Below, in pieces: positions 46,481-57,971 of a DNA stretch of 64,000 nt (position 1 is the first letter of the stretch; each line of letters begins with the position of its first letter). The notes beneath the pieces are model-generated. The model ran no database searches and was not told the DNA's origin. It was given only the letters and a program-made list of their open reading frames with translations. Position numbers and translations under genes: made by a program. This DNA comes from Kappaphycus alvarezii (lineage: Eukaryota > Rhodophyta > Florideophyceae > Gigartinales > Solieriaceae). The stretch is taken from the NCBI GenBank assembly GCA_002205965.3, contig NADL03000608.1, forward strand, positions 62,001-126,000, written 5' to 3'.

Positions 46481-47675
46481 AGTACGTCCTTTGGGATATT
46501 CTTAAATTTCTTACCTTTTTCGTCTTCTTGGCCGGAGTGACTCCAACTCCTGGAACAACTTGATCAGACCTCTTGGTTCGAGGAGGTACAGGTGCTGGGA
46601 TATGTTCCAGCATTCCATAATCTAGCCTAGGTTTCTTCGATAAAATGTTCCCTTCCCCATCCCTTTTTGTCACATTGACTTGACTGATTTCTTCAGCGAT
46701 GGATACGTTACCGGCATCCGTCAACTTGTGATCCTTTCTGTTTTGTAAGATTTTCATCTCTGGTCCTGACTCGCTCCTGCGTCCGATAATTTGCTTTCTG
46801 TTGTCTTTAGACCAGCAGTTACTTTCATGATGCCCATATCGACCGCACTTTCCACAACGAGTGTTTCTATGTGGATTATCAGGACACCTATTTGCAAAGT
46901 GTCCAGGCTTGTGACAGTAGGAACAGACTTCTGCGGCCTTGGGGGCCCCAGACTGGTTCTTCTTAATGGTAAGAGTAAGGCTTTCCAACTGCGAGGTTAT
47001 CATGTCAAGTCGATTATCGAATCGGGTTTCCAACCTTTCTTCCAAGTTTTTGACATCGCTCCTGACTGATTCCAATGCTGCTGCGCTAGTCTGGCCTTTG
47101 ATAATTCTTTTCAGGATGTACGATCGGCATAGATGTACGGGTTTCCCTCGGTATTTCACTTAGTGACTGAAACGTCTCCGAATTTTTGACAAATTCTACT
47201 ATGGTACCCTTCAGTTCATTAAAAGTGTGAGGGCCCTTGATGAGGAGGAAATCGGAGAGCCGCTTATCCCCCATCGCCGCCTTACGCAGCATTCCGTACT
47301 TGGCTTGGGCGTTGAACCCAGCCTTTTCATAGAGATCACACAAGTATACCAATGAGCTTAACAAATCGTCGAAGTTGAGCCGGGCCTCTATGGCGGTACG
47401 AATCATCTCATCTGGTTCTACCTCTTAGCATATTCTTTCACAAGCCACTCACATACCTCACCGAAGTTACGCCCATTCCCGTTAAGAGACCACCCGTTGA
47501 TAAACTTGGCCTTATATTTGTGCTTTGCGTCACCATGAAGATAGGCGAAGATACTTTCGGCCTTCTCTTCATCGCTCTTCTCACGCATCACAACGTTGAC
47601 ATATGTATAGAGAAACTCCTCAACGTCTTCATTCTTGCCCCCTGTGAACGTTATACGAGCAGCGTTGAGATCCAT
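46480..47675 (-). mobile_element. Gyp-A gag region
   Basis: Starts at MDLNAARITF (47675), like the copy at 7738. A helical capsid-like region is followed by two consecutive CCHC knuckles at about 46.81-46.93 kb: CSYCHKPGHFANRC and CGKCGRYGHHESNC, both C-x2-C-x4-H-x4-C. A basic linker leads to the protease. Coding is interrupted. Confidence 0.88.
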
Positions 47676-47764
47676 GATTACAGAAAAGAAATCCCCTCGA
47701 ATGGTTCCCTAAGACTGCTCAACTCGAATACCTCGGGTGCAACCCCCTCCACAAGAGTACCAAA

Positions 47765-48482
47765 TGATAGGGGTAAATCGTCGGGAGAAGAGATACTTAG
47801 AACCAACTACCCCAAGACGGAGGTGTTGCGAGCGACAAAAGTGCTACCGTGGTATAGTTGAACAAATAAAAAGGAGTGTATATGGGAGAGAGTTGAGAGG
47901 GCTACAAGCAAGTATAAAAGGGGCAGGGTCTACCACTGATGCTCTGCGACCAGCTTAGGAAAAAGTTTTCTTGGGTCTGAAGTTGACTCTCAACTTCCTA
48001 CTACTCGGAGCTTGACCTGAAGTTGTCTGCCAACTTGCTTGACCTCTCAGGAGGAAGCACTTTACTCAGCTTATATAGACTTTCGGCTAATCCTAAAGTC
48101 TCAATCAAACATACTAAATACCATAAAACGCATTCACGGGAATCGTGTGAACCAGAGAGACCATTAGAAGATATTTCCTCAAGGTAAATATCTAGGTGCC
48201 ATACCCATGCCAGCCACCCATCGGCCAGGGGTGGGAATTGATGTGGCCATTATATAGACCTTTCAGAGTCACTCGTAGTATCACCCACAACCTAGAACTG
48301 TACTGACATCCACTATGACAGCGTGTCCTAAAATAAAAAATCAACCGATGAATTTGCCACACTCACCCAAATTAAAAATATCTTGCAAATTCAAAAACTG
48401 TAAAAATATCTTCCCAGTTCCAATACTGTATACAATTATGGTCCTCATCTAAATTTTTTCGTGTGCGAATTTGCGCACATCA
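47765..48482 (-). repeat. Gyp-A 5' LTR (short form)
   Basis: Same length and ends as the 3' LTR. The putative primer-binding site adjoins it at 47747-47764 (minus-strand TTTGGTACTCTTGTGG). Differences from the 3' LTR cluster in the leader half (47.95-48.12 kb); the promoter-distal half is nearly identical. Confidence 0.93.
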
Positions 48483-48759
48483 TATAACTTGAAAATTTTA
48501 ATACTTTTACAAAGTGTTGAAGCCGGTTATTTTTCCGACTATGTGATCCTTTCTGGTGCGCGAAATTCTCTCTACTTCAAGGTAGATAGTACAGGCCGAC
48601 ATTAATGATAGTGTCTGGAACTCTTCTTGTTACTTTTTTGATGCATATTTTACAATGTCTATGAACGAATTTCCAATCTTCATGCTCTGTTCTTGACCCT
48701 TCTCGTAATAAAGTTAATTTTTCCTATCCATTGATTATGGCATGGATGCCTGTAGGAAT

Positions 48760-51560
48760 CAGTACGGATATCCCTTCCCCATCTCTTCGAAAAAGATTTT
48801 TAAAAAGGCCGCAGTAGTCGAGTCAGCCTGCCTTGAGAAGGCAACGTGTTCTAGATTGGTACCAAGGAGAAGCTTCCTTGCCGCCAAAGAATAGACCAAC
48901 TTTTTAGTTTGTATCTTGCTTGCGAAACCTTGCAGAGCAGACAACCTAAAAATCCAATCCATACATAAACAGTGATCTACCGAATTTTTATGCGCGGAAT
49001 GATGTTGCTTCTTGAAATGAATCTCTTTAGTCGTTGATTATTATCTTTAAACACAAGTTCAATGAATTTCCGACAATGCCCAAAGGCTGGTACTGTAAAG
49101 TCATATAACTCTATAATACGATAAAGTTCCGGCTTATCAAGTACACGTCTTCCAGCCTCTGAGGTCTTGCATACATCATTGACAGCTTAGGCGTACAGTT
49201 CTGCCTTTTTTTTAACTTTGCAAAGGTCCTCTGTTCGAAATTGTCCAGTCACGAACTCAGTACTACCTGTACCGTCTACATATGATTCAGGCCTCCAGTA
49301 ATTAAACCCAATCAGGGATTGCAAAATTTCCATGATCGAAACACATCGTTTCATAAGAGTACCCTGGTCAGCAAATTCTGTTAATCTCTTGAGTACAGGA
49401 ACACCTAAACTGAGTACTGGACACACACTGGAGACGAGGCCATTTCCTTTCAAAGCATCCACTACAGCGATATTAGCTGTATCCCTCAATTGCAGTGATG
49501 GAAGAACTCTGTAAGTGCAACAGAAGATGTTCTGGGCCAAATAGGATAACGGTAATCGGGGACTACTATGTTATATCTTTACGGATCAAATAGCCCACTG
49601 ACATCGGGAACATTCATATCGTTTAGAGATATTTCTGACCTGACTTTTTCTAGTCGGCGAATCAATTCGACTAGTGGACAAGTCTACACGTCCTCCATGC
49701 TTTTCATACCAAGGTAGTTACATCCATGAGATCTGATACCACTTTGAAGAAGTACTTCATGCTTAAGAGCGTAGCGAAGGAATGATGAATTTCTGGGCGA
49801 AGCAGATGTTGTGTATCCATACCTTGACTCCAGGGTTGCACTTTTTGGAGATTCTCTGACCGTTCACAAGGTATGTGAAGAGCTAGCTTTCTGCCCGAGC
49901 ACATCTATAGTATGGGCAGCAGCGGGGTAATCACAGATGAAACTGAGTACATCGAGGAAGATATTGCACGGGGTACATCTGGCGGGGTGCCATCAATTCC
50001 GTTAACGGTACCGCCAAATAGGCTATCTAAAACAAATGACAGTACTTGATTGCTAGAAATACCTGTATGTATAAGCGATAATACCCTAACGGATCTACAG
50101 CTACAGCGTAATTCAGGTGGAAGACCGACAAGAAATACGCACACAATACCTGCAGAACCCTCCACGTACATCGTTGAGAAATGATCGAATTCATCGCAGG
50201 AGAGAATGATACGGTGGACAAGATAAGGCATCTCATCTTTAAAAAGCCCATAGTTTACTATGCCAGATTTCTCGCTCGACGTTTGAAGGTCTGCATCTGT
50301 ATCCGTACTGATCCATCTCCATGGGACTCGTTTGGCCTTTCTTATGACTTGACAGACGTAGAATACTCCTTGCAGATGAAGCTTGCCCTAGATCAGCTTG
50401 AACCATATTAGTTGTCGAGCTGGAGGGCCTCTTTCGCATCTCCAAAAAATATGGCTTATTAAACCTAAGACGGTGCTGGATATTTTGTTAACTGTATACT
50501 GCCTCTGACCTTGAAATAGTGACGGACTATATATATATATTGTACTTATATCACAAGTGTCCGTAGAAAATGTGGCGTTTGATAGTCAAGGGTGTCGTGG
50601 AAAAACGAAACAAGGGTGCAACTGCAATTATCCCTTCGTACTTCGAAGAAGAGGAATGACTTAGTTTCCGGGCATTTATGTCCTATCCGCCAGTCAAAGT
50701 TGGTTAGGTTCGGATGGTTAAATGAGTGTGCAGGATCTCATAACTAAACTGTATGACATGGCGAGAGGCTACCTCAGCAATTTTTGTGAGGATTAAAGAT
50801 TCATACCGCAGTGCACGTCAAAAAGCATCTTAAATGGGGCGTTTCGTATGGTACGCCTCAATCGTGAGGTTGACTTTGAGTTTGCGGGGCCTGGAAGGAA
50901 GCTTGGTTGGGACAGAAGTTGCTACACATCTGTGCCCAGGCTTAACAACGGCGGGTATGGAGGGGGGGAGATACGATTACGGAGGATACAGTGGTGACTA
51001 AAAGCGTACTAGATGGGATTACTTTATGACCCCATATCGGAAGTCGGAATGATCCAACTCTACCCCTTCATGATATAGATCTTTTGTCTTATCTGTTGGC
51101 AAACTGAATATCATTGTGAGTAACGCAGATGCCACTGCACTTGCCATATCATAAGTCCTTTTGGTAGCAAGCAAATCACGAATCAAAAATTGAACCCGAT
51201 AACATGTTAGAAATGAGGAGATCTCTGTGTTGAGCAAAAGTGCGGCGTGTGGGATGGACTGGTCCAAGATATCTCCTCTCCTTGCTTTCATACTCCTTTC
51301 TGGGTATTCCCTGCACCCTGAATCAAAACAGATAGCACCGTATTAATCTTCGTGTCGGAATCAAACAAGCACTCTTTCACCAAACTAGAAAAACTTGCTA
51401 TGTCAAAACTTACAGCTTCCCTGACGCATGTGACTTAATTCCGCATCTTCTTCAGGGGTTCTTCACCTAACGAATTGAGCAACTATGTCAATCGGTCTAT
51501 CTTCAGTGGACTCGCTCCAAGTTCACCACTTGTACCACACATAATACTACAGTATTTTGC
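48760..51560 (-). mobile_element. Duo-F large gene, copy 3 (longest, decayed)
   Basis: Minus-strand coding remnant of a large protein. In order: an N-terminal helical part near 51.3-51.5 kb; DQSIPHAALLLN and TCYRVQFLI near 51.2 kb (shared with copy 1); GLPPELRCSCRSVRVLSLIH near 50.1 kb; ADQGTLMKRCVSIMEIL near 49.3 kb; PELYRIIELYDFTVPAFGHC near 49.1 kb followed by VFKDNNQRLKRFISRSN; and a C-terminal DWIFRLSALQGF near 48.94 kb. The LPPELR and (N/H)Q-x-LKR blocks remind me of large cut-and-paste transposases that keep an LPPE(L/I)R segment, but I cannot name the family. The divergent partner gene would lie right of 51.56 kb, where LINE-alpha now sits. Broken in several places. Confidence 0.5.
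50527..50545. repeat. (TA)n microsatellite
   Basis: CTATATATATATATATTGT, about eight TA units, inside the non-conserved part of the Duo-F copy. Confidence 0.85.
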
Positions 51561-51798
51561 AGTACTGCCTGTCTCAGATTCCTTCGTGTAATGGCGTCGT
51601 AATCCATACTACAGGGATTACGCAAAACAAAAATTCGGCAATGAAACTTTAATGATACTGTAATTAAACTCTGTAAACAAAAAAAATTCTTTAGTGAAGT
51701 GAATTGCAGAAATAGGATTGCGCATGCAGTGGTGGTGGTAAATCTTTATTGGTTGAACAATGTCGCACAGAAGCGTGCGGAGGGTATTCATAAATTAA

Positions 51799-54657
51799 CT
51801 ACGGATGCGGGCGGCGGGTAGAAACCTGTCGCGCCTGCATTATTTGGAGACTAAATGCAAAACGGGTAACGAAGTCGCGGAGCTCCTGTTGAGGGGAGGA
51901 ACCGCGACGGGAAGCAGCGAAGGAAGCAAGGCGGCGGAAGAAACCCTTACCGTCGTCGCCCAAGGCGCCATAGATATCAATCCCGACGGGGGAGAGGAGG
52001 ATATCGTTTTGGTTGCAGTAGGTGCCGTAATGACGATGTTTCTCGCGCTCTGCGAGTGTTGCGGCAGCGCCTGCGGTAACCGTACTTGGCGAAATGTGGC
52101 GGCGTGCGGAGGGGTGGGCAACAGTAACGTCGACGGCGATATCGGCACTGTGAAGCCCGTATGCAGCGGGTATGTAAATGTCCATTCGTAGCGCGGAGGA
52201 CTCCGAATGCCCAGATGGGTTGGGAACCTGGTAGAGGAGCGGATGTTCGACGACGGCGACGATCCCAACTTCCTTGCAGTAGCGGGCAAGAACGTTGCGG
52301 AGGATGTGATGACGACTAGTCATTCCGTCTTCGTATTTGCAGGTTAAAGCGTGTTGACCACTTGGATCTAAGACGGGTGCGATGTCGGCCGAGCGGCGGG
52401 AGCAGACCGGACAGCGAGTAGATCCAGGGAATAGCGCGATGCCGAGACGTAGAGCCAGAGCGACTTTCCTCGTAGAAGAGGACGTGTACGTACCGCGGTA
52501 GGGGTGAGGAAGCGAAGAGAAAACAGACGAGGCGGAGGACGTGCGCACGGAGAGGAGCCGTGCTCGTTCGTGGGCTGCCGCGGACGTGAACAACCTATCG
52601 GACTTCGATAGCATGAGTTCAGTTGTGATCGCAGACTGGAGCCTTTCGCCGGGGACCGGCGATGAACAACGCTCGAAAAGAGCCGTAGCTGTAAGCGACG
52701 AAGACAGCTGCGGGTGGCGGGAGGATAAGAGCGAGATGGCGGACCGAGGGATCTCTTCCAAGTGGCGGTCCTGGGAAAGAGTGAGCAGGTCGGAGATAAG
52801 TCCAAAAGAATCAATTACAGATGCTGCGTAAGCAGCCTCGGTAATGTCTGAAGTTTGCAGGAGACCTAGACCGCCCATGGAGAAGGGGAGAGAGGCTTGG
52901 AACCAGGCTCGCTCTGGACAGGGCAGCTGCAATTGGAACGCTTCCCTCTGCTTCTGATCGAAGCTAGCGGCGAGTACCGCAGATTAAGTGGAGGGAAGCG
53001 TACGTAGCAAGTGCATGACCTTGGAGGCGTTCGCGCAGAAGCGGTGTAAGTGGAAAGCCAATTGAGCGTCATCCAAGTCTCGAAGGGATTGAAAGATGCG
53101 GTCAACTGCGTTTTGGCGGCCTGCGAAAAATTGAGAAACAAAAGGGTCCGAGCCAATCGGGGATCCCAGCACGATGAAACCAGGGGGGGTTGAAAAGGGG
53201 CAAGGAAGTGCCAAAGGGGAGTGGGAAGGGGAGAAGACGTAAACTTGGGTCTTGGCAAGGTTGAGCTGGAACCCTAGTGGACCTCCTTCAAGCTGGATGA
53301 AACGGATGGCAGCGGCGGCTTGGGACCGAGGAAGAACACTGTTACCGTCATCTGCGTACCAAGCGTTCAGGGCAGGTAAGAACTCCTCCTGTAACGATAG
53401 CAAGAGAGGATGGAGAGCCAGGGCAAAGAGCAAGGGACCGAGGGGATCACCTTGCTGGGTGCCCTCTGAACTACGGACATAGTAGGGTCCGAAAGCAAGC
53501 TATGTAGGAGCATCGTAACAAGAGTGTACCCACCGTGCGAGGCCTGGGGCATGTGTCTGTACGGCTTCCAGAATGCGCTGGCGGGAGATGCAACTGAAAG
53601 CGTTGCGAGCATCGATCTGGACCAAGACGTGATCGTGGAACTCGGATCCCTGGGATAGACGACGCACAGAATGAATTATTGCATCGGTGCCGTTCTTGAC
53701 GCCTACCCCGACCTAATGGGGCAGAAGGTAGGAGCGGATGGCGGGGGTGGCTTTGTGTGCCGCGGGCCTAGAAATTAGGCGTCGGTAGAGAAGCCCAACC
53801 GCGGTCGGACGGATTCCCCCGTTTGGCTTCGGCAGCGCAGTAAGACGGCCTCCGCAGAAATACGGGCGGCACGCGGCCGGCAGATCGCCGTTCAAACAGA
53901 GGTTGAGGAACTTTGTCAGGGCATGTAGGCAATCCCTCCCGGGCGTGACCCCACCTGCCGGGCGAAGCAGCATTCGCAGGAACACTGGGGATAGACAATC
54001 AGCCCCGGGAGCGGTTGAAGGATCCAGGCTGTGAATGGCACGGCGGACATCCGAGACCGAGAACTTTAGCGCCGGAGGCAAACCGTGAGGGGGCATGGGA
54101 GTGATTGGAATGGGGGGGGGGGATGAAGTGAAGCCAAGGATTGAAAGGTAGCTTCGCTGGGGGGAGTGGGGGATCGACTTGGAGAAGGGCTGCTGTGGCC
54201 GGGAAGGGCTACCCCGGGAGAGGAAGCGGCGGCATCTGCGAAGGGCCGTGTCAGGGCGGGCGAGGGTGGGAGAGGATGGAATCGGAGAGGGGAGGGCGGA
54301 TATGAACAACGAGGAGGCCTCTTCGAAGAGGTCATCATAGAGGCGGCTAGAAGCCATGCGGATGCGGTCAACAAGGCTGGAGCAATTTTCCCTGCGGCGG
54401 CGGCCAAGAGCACGGGGGCAGTTGTGTCGGAAAACCAACTTCGGTATGGCAAGAAGTTCCAGAAGGGCTCGAGTCCTGTGCTCTGGCGATGGAGCAGATA
54501 CAACGCGGTACAAGGCAGCAAAGTATAAGTCGTAAGCCGCGGCTTGGACTAGGCGAGGAATGAAGGTGAGAACAGGGAAGGGGGCGGAGAGGAGGGAGCG
54601 GAAGGTGAGGGGTGACTGGGATGGTCCTGAAACTAGATTCACAGCTGGGAGATTCAT
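51799..54657 (-). CDS. LINE-alpha ORF2 (reverse transcriptase / RLE-like nuclease)
   Basis: 952 codons in one frame with three internal stops (TAG at 53713, TAG at 53500, TAA at 52984). RT: VRRAIHSLDPSTAPGADCLS (block 0/1), IDARNAFSCISRQRIL, EGTQQGDPLGPLLFALALHP, and the catalytic NAWYADDGN. The C-terminus has CPVCSRRS followed by HALTCK, a CCHC zinc site, then RHHILRNVLARYC, and MDIYIPAA with DIAVDVTVAHP, equivalent to the PD...DVTV core of restriction-like endonucleases. It would make the target nick and copy the element RNA at that site. It ends at HP-TAG, a position conserved in the truncated copies. Confidence 0.88.
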
Positions 54658-55829
54658 GCGTTAGGATCCATGTCGGCATCGGGGGCGGGAATTTGTTCAA
54701 GAAGACCATAGGGGTTGGTGTCTGCTGGTGTAGTAGGGAGCGGAGGGATGGGAGATTGGGCACTGGGGGTACCGACCGTAATCCAGCCATCCGTTTGAGG
54801 CGGAACAGGGGCATTCTGGGTACGGCGGAGTTTGAATCCACCTGCCGCTGCTGGTGGGGGAGGCAGAGGGACTGCTCCAGGGAAACCAGGGAGGCCGGAC
54901 AGTTTGGCAAGTATTCTCGTATTGATGTCCCGGAGAGCGGTGGCGAAGGATCGGGCAGGAGACCATTTGCATTTGTCGTCTTCCAAGCGAGAGATTTCGG
55001 AACGCAGACCTTGCCATACTGCAACGAGGTCATCAGCCGAGAGATCATTCTCTAGATCCATTATGCCGGAGAAGGTAAGAGTTGGTGCGTCAAAATTGTC
55101 AGAATGCTGCGCTAGAGTGCGATAAGAGTCGTATGCAGCGTTGACCGTCGTTAAGTCGCGCTCCGCCGCACAGATGTAGAAGTGGTTCGGATCGGCGGAT
55201 TGGATGATGGAGCAGGAACCAGGGAACCCACCGGCAGAGATGGCGGCGCGAAACTGGGATGGGTTGTGAATCTGGAAGGTCGACGGAACAGACACGCGAA
55301 CGAAACGCTTCTGATTACCTCCGAAAAGGCCGCGGGTGGCATTACGGACAGTGCCTGCAAACTAACGGGCTAGGCGGGCGTCGCCGAGATCGCGATGCTC
55401 AGTCAAGCCTTGACGACCGAGGGGTGGAAGGCGGCGAATGGGGTTGGGCCGCACCGGGGCTTGGGCCGCTGGAGCTTTGACCGCTCGGAGATACGGGGCC
55501 GGTGCTGTGGCCGCAGGATCGTCGTCAGGTGAGTTGGCGTCGGAAGCGGAAGGAGAACGGGGTGCGGAAACGTCAACGCCGACAAGCGCGTTAAGAATGT
55601 TCAGGACAGACCTAAACTGCGGGTTGTTCTGGAAAGACGGCTTAAGCGCGTTGAACGTGGAGGTTTGCAGGGCGGATGCGAGGAAATGATCGGTTGATGC
55701 GGGGTCAGCAAGGTTCACAGCACCCTCAAGCAGTGAAGCGAATTTGACCAAGAAATCCAGCGCGGCATGCGAAAGAGCAACGACGGGGTTGCTGAGGGTG
55801 GCAGCGGGACGGTTTGCTTTCGGCGCCAT
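54654..55829 (-). CDS. LINE-alpha ORF1
   Basis: 391 codons from MAPKANRPAA with one internal TAG at 55362-55364; the frame continues on both sides. The N-terminal part is helical (LDFVKF-like), the middle is Pro/Ala/Ser-rich (residues about 90-150), the central part (FRAAISAGGFPGSC and following) is globular, and the end is Pro-rich. No zinc knuckle or RRM was recognised. Its TGA stop overlaps the ORF2 start as ATGA at 54657-54654, which suggests coupled translation of ORF2. Presumed role: RNA binding in the LINE ribonucleoprotein. Confidence 0.8.
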
Positions 55830-56200
55830 ATAGAGTGGTGTGACGAGGGCTGGCCCCAGGACCGACGGAGAAAGGGACCGAAAGGGCGAGACTGCACGTG
55901 CAGGCGCGAGATCACTCGGGTAGTTGGGAGATCACAGACACGAAATAGTGTTACCCTGGGGAGGAAATACTTGAAAAACAAAAAGAGAAAGCAACAAAAA
56001 CTGGAAGGATGAACGCGTTTCGCGAGAAGGAACCCGCGAGCGGTGGTGCGAGACGCACGCGTTGGCGGTCAGTGCGGCGGAGATGACAAGAGGGAAGGGG
56101 GATAGAGGCGACAGAGCTGTGCAACAATATCGGAGAGTTCAGAAAGACTTGTTTTACGCATGCACAGTTATTTTTCACACGTGAGTATTACCAAACACTT
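55830..56200. other. Probable LINE-alpha 5' region or flank
   Basis: GC-rich sequence upstream of the LINE-alpha ORF1 start. It may be the 5' untranslated region; the border is not defined because no second copy reaches here. Confidence 0.4.
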
Positions 56201-56216
56201 CTAAACAGGGCACAGC

Positions 56217-57150
56217 ATGAGGTCAGGGCCAAGGGTTCTGGGAAGACGAATTCTGGAGGGATGTATCATGCTCGAGACATCGCCATGCCTACAGGACCTG
56301 TCGCCAGATACTAGGCCTCGCCTTCCGACACAGTGGTGCCGCTGCTTTCCTTCAAGCGCACTCAAAGACTGCCAAAAAAGTTTCATCCACCCCTTTGGAG
56401 CATAATTTTACGCCGCCACCTGTCTCCCACTCTACACAGACTCGATGCCGCTGAACTGTCACCACTGCCAGCAACCGCTGGATGACTACGGTGATCATGC
56501 TGCTGACATCTGCTCCTCTCAGTTTGGACATCGACACCGGCATGACGCCATTCGTAAAGGCATCGCTTATCAACTTTTCCGCACCGCTGTTTAGGACACC
56601 CAGCTCGACGATCCCTGGTTCCAAACTTCGGCCCGGAGACACTCTTGTACATCCTCCTGCTCCCCGCTGACCCCGGTGAGAAACCCTTCGCATGTGACGT
56701 TGTCATAACCTCGCCGTTTGCGTTGTCCGCCGCTGCAAGTGCGACGCGGGTCGCAGCCGGCGCCGCTGCCCAAAGATATCACCAGAAGATTCAGAAGTTG
56801 GAACACGAGCTGTCCAGGAGAACTATCTCCCCTTAGCTGGACCCGTCCAGCAATACACGCGACCTTGGTTTCCAGTTTCAGCCCCTCGCTTTTGACTCGC
56901 TAGGAGATGCATGCCCTTAACCATCCGCTTCCTTGAACGTTTTATCGACCCAGCTGCAAATGTCACGTCTCTCCCACCATCTTCCGCACACGCCTATATC
57001 AACGCTTAAGCTGCATCATATGGTCGTCGATAGCGATGGCCATCATCCCGCGCGCTCCACTGCACGTGACTGATGTGGACCATCGAATAGATCTTAATCT
57101 TAACAGGCGGTCAGGCAGTGCACAATCCCCTAAAAATTATTATTATTAGC
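56217..57150 (+). mobile_element. LINE-beta C-terminal fragment
   Basis: Plus-strand remnant of the ORF2 C-terminus of a second LINE family. Zinc site: CHHCQQPLDDYGDHA near 56.45-56.51 kb, followed by HDAIRKGIAYQLF. Nuclease: KLRPGDTLVHPPAP near 56.63 kb, then EKPFACDVVITSPFAL (56.68-56.73 kb), the classic PGD...DVVITSP restriction-like endonuclease signature. A helix-rich segment follows (YHQKIQKLEHEL). The tail near 57.03-57.08 kb matches 57.79-57.87 kb and 790-900 minus. Frameshifted at least twice and interrupted by stops. Confidence 0.75.
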
Positions 57151-57372
57151 TAGCCCCTACCAACACATTCTCAGAGCTATGGGGTGATGGATGGATGAAA
57201 GTTCATACGAACCATGTGTAGGATGCGCGCCAAATTTAGGGAAAAGTCGTACACGTATTACGGAATAATTGCAGTTTTCACTTCACTATAAGGTTACAAT
57301 TCTGCAATATAGCTCACGCCACATTGCATAATTCTGAAACAAATTTTCCTACTGTAATTTTTTTTTTTTGAA

Positions 57373-57615
57373 TGGGGGGTTAATTTACTGTGGTGGATAT
57401 GTGGGTTGGTATCCAGTAAATTTGTACCGAAGCGTAGATATCGTATCATTGTCAAGCCAATTGCGAAACCGTACGATGCGTCGAAAGCTGTGGATGGCAC
57501 TCCAATCTACCAGAAGGTGGAAGGGAGGCCAGCCAGCAAACAAGCGGCATTGGAGGTTACTGTCAAAGCGGAGTGCCGCTGTAAAAGAATGGCTCTGACC
57601 TTCGAAAACCGTTCC
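57373..57615 (-). mobile_element. Rep-C remnant and associated flank
   Basis: The minus strand at 57.50-57.61 kb encodes VRAILLQRHSALTVTSNAAC then LLAGLPSTF, matching VRAVLTHRHAVAAVMSNSAC and LLTGL of the best Rep-C copy. The left part (57373-57400) repeats the flank sequence near 36.1 kb. Together they show Rep-C is part of a longer repeat. Confidence 0.6.
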
Positions 57616-57689
57616 TACTGTAATTCAATTAGAGTTTCTTTGCAGTTTCTTTGCATTTTTTCGTTGCTTGATCTCTCTACTTTCCGGTA

Positions 57690-57948
57690 TCGTTGAGAAC
57701 ATTCCAGCCACTGCACTGTTTCTGGAAACGTTCATTCCCCGGATTGCGACCAGATATCACACCTCTGATGCCACTGTCCGCTCGCGAATTTATCAGCGCA
57801 TCCGCTGTGTTCTGTGGTCCTCGGTGGCGATGGCCATCATTTCCCGTGCCCCACTGCACGTGACCGATGTTCACCATCCACTTAGTTCTTAACCAATAGT
57901 CGGTCAGTGAGTGTACACTCCAGAAACATTATGAGTAAAAAAAAAAAA
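57690..57948 (+). mobile_element. LINE-beta 3' end with poly(A)
   Basis: Encodes PRIATRYHTSDATVRSRIYQ and VLWSSVAMAIISRAPLHVTD, matching the ends of the other two LINE-beta tails, followed by the shared GTCGGTCAGTGAGTGTACACTCC and then twelve A residues at 57937-57948. The A-run marks the true 3' end of a LINE insertion. The insertion interrupts the Duo-F copy 2 large gene, whose N-terminal part starts just to the right. Confidence 0.75.
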
Positions 57949-57971
57949 TTATCTGAGGATGAGAATTCGAG

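Larger units (their letters stand above)
41057..48482 (-). mobile_element. Gyp-A full-length Ty3/gypsy element (fossil)
   Basis: A 7426 bp element with two LTRs of exactly 718 bp (41057-41774 and 47765-48482), each TG...CA. By eye they differ at roughly twenty positions, about 97% identity, so the insertion is fairly recent. Internal order on the minus strand is gag, protease, RT, RNase H, integrase, then an extra coding region before the 3' LTR. That pol order with integrase last is Ty3/gypsy. Structure is whole but coding is interrupted at several places. Flanking bases (TAAAG and TATAA) do not form an evident target duplication. Confidence 0.95.
51729..55829 (-). mobile_element. LINE-alpha, near full-length
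   Basis: A non-LTR retrotransposon on the minus strand with two ORFs and a 3' end carrying AATAAA (minus strand AACCAATAAAGATTTACC). It lacks an N-terminal apurinic endonuclease and instead has a C-terminal zinc-binding plus restriction-like nuclease region, the architecture of R2-like RLE LINEs. The 4.1 kb contains no frameshift; each ORF is a single frame interrupted only by stop codons. Truncated copies lie at 0.3, 9.7, 37.7-38.5 and 39.8-40.9 kb. The right border beyond 55829 is uncertain. Confidence 0.92.

Noticed and set aside
46791-47163. Plus-strand frames opposite Gyp-A gag.
   Set aside because: The sense strand carries two CCHC knuckles and matches the 7.7-9.6 kb copy; the plus frames are shadows.
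50181-50411. Plus-strand 76-codon frame in the Duo-F copy 3 region.
   Set aside because: It lies opposite the minus-strand sequence that carries conserved Duo-F blocks and has no repeat partner; it is probably a shadow.
51805-52191. Plus-strand 128-codon frame opposite LINE-alpha.
   Set aside because: It is antisense to the conserved ORF2 nuclease region, whose homologs are preserved in the other sense.
51799-55829. TAG and TAA read as glutamine (altered genetic code), because LINE-alpha is interrupted only by such stops.
   Set aside because: The ORF2 end uses TAG at a position conserved in three copies, shortly before AATAAA; reading through would run into the 3' untranslated region. Ordinary decay explains the stops.
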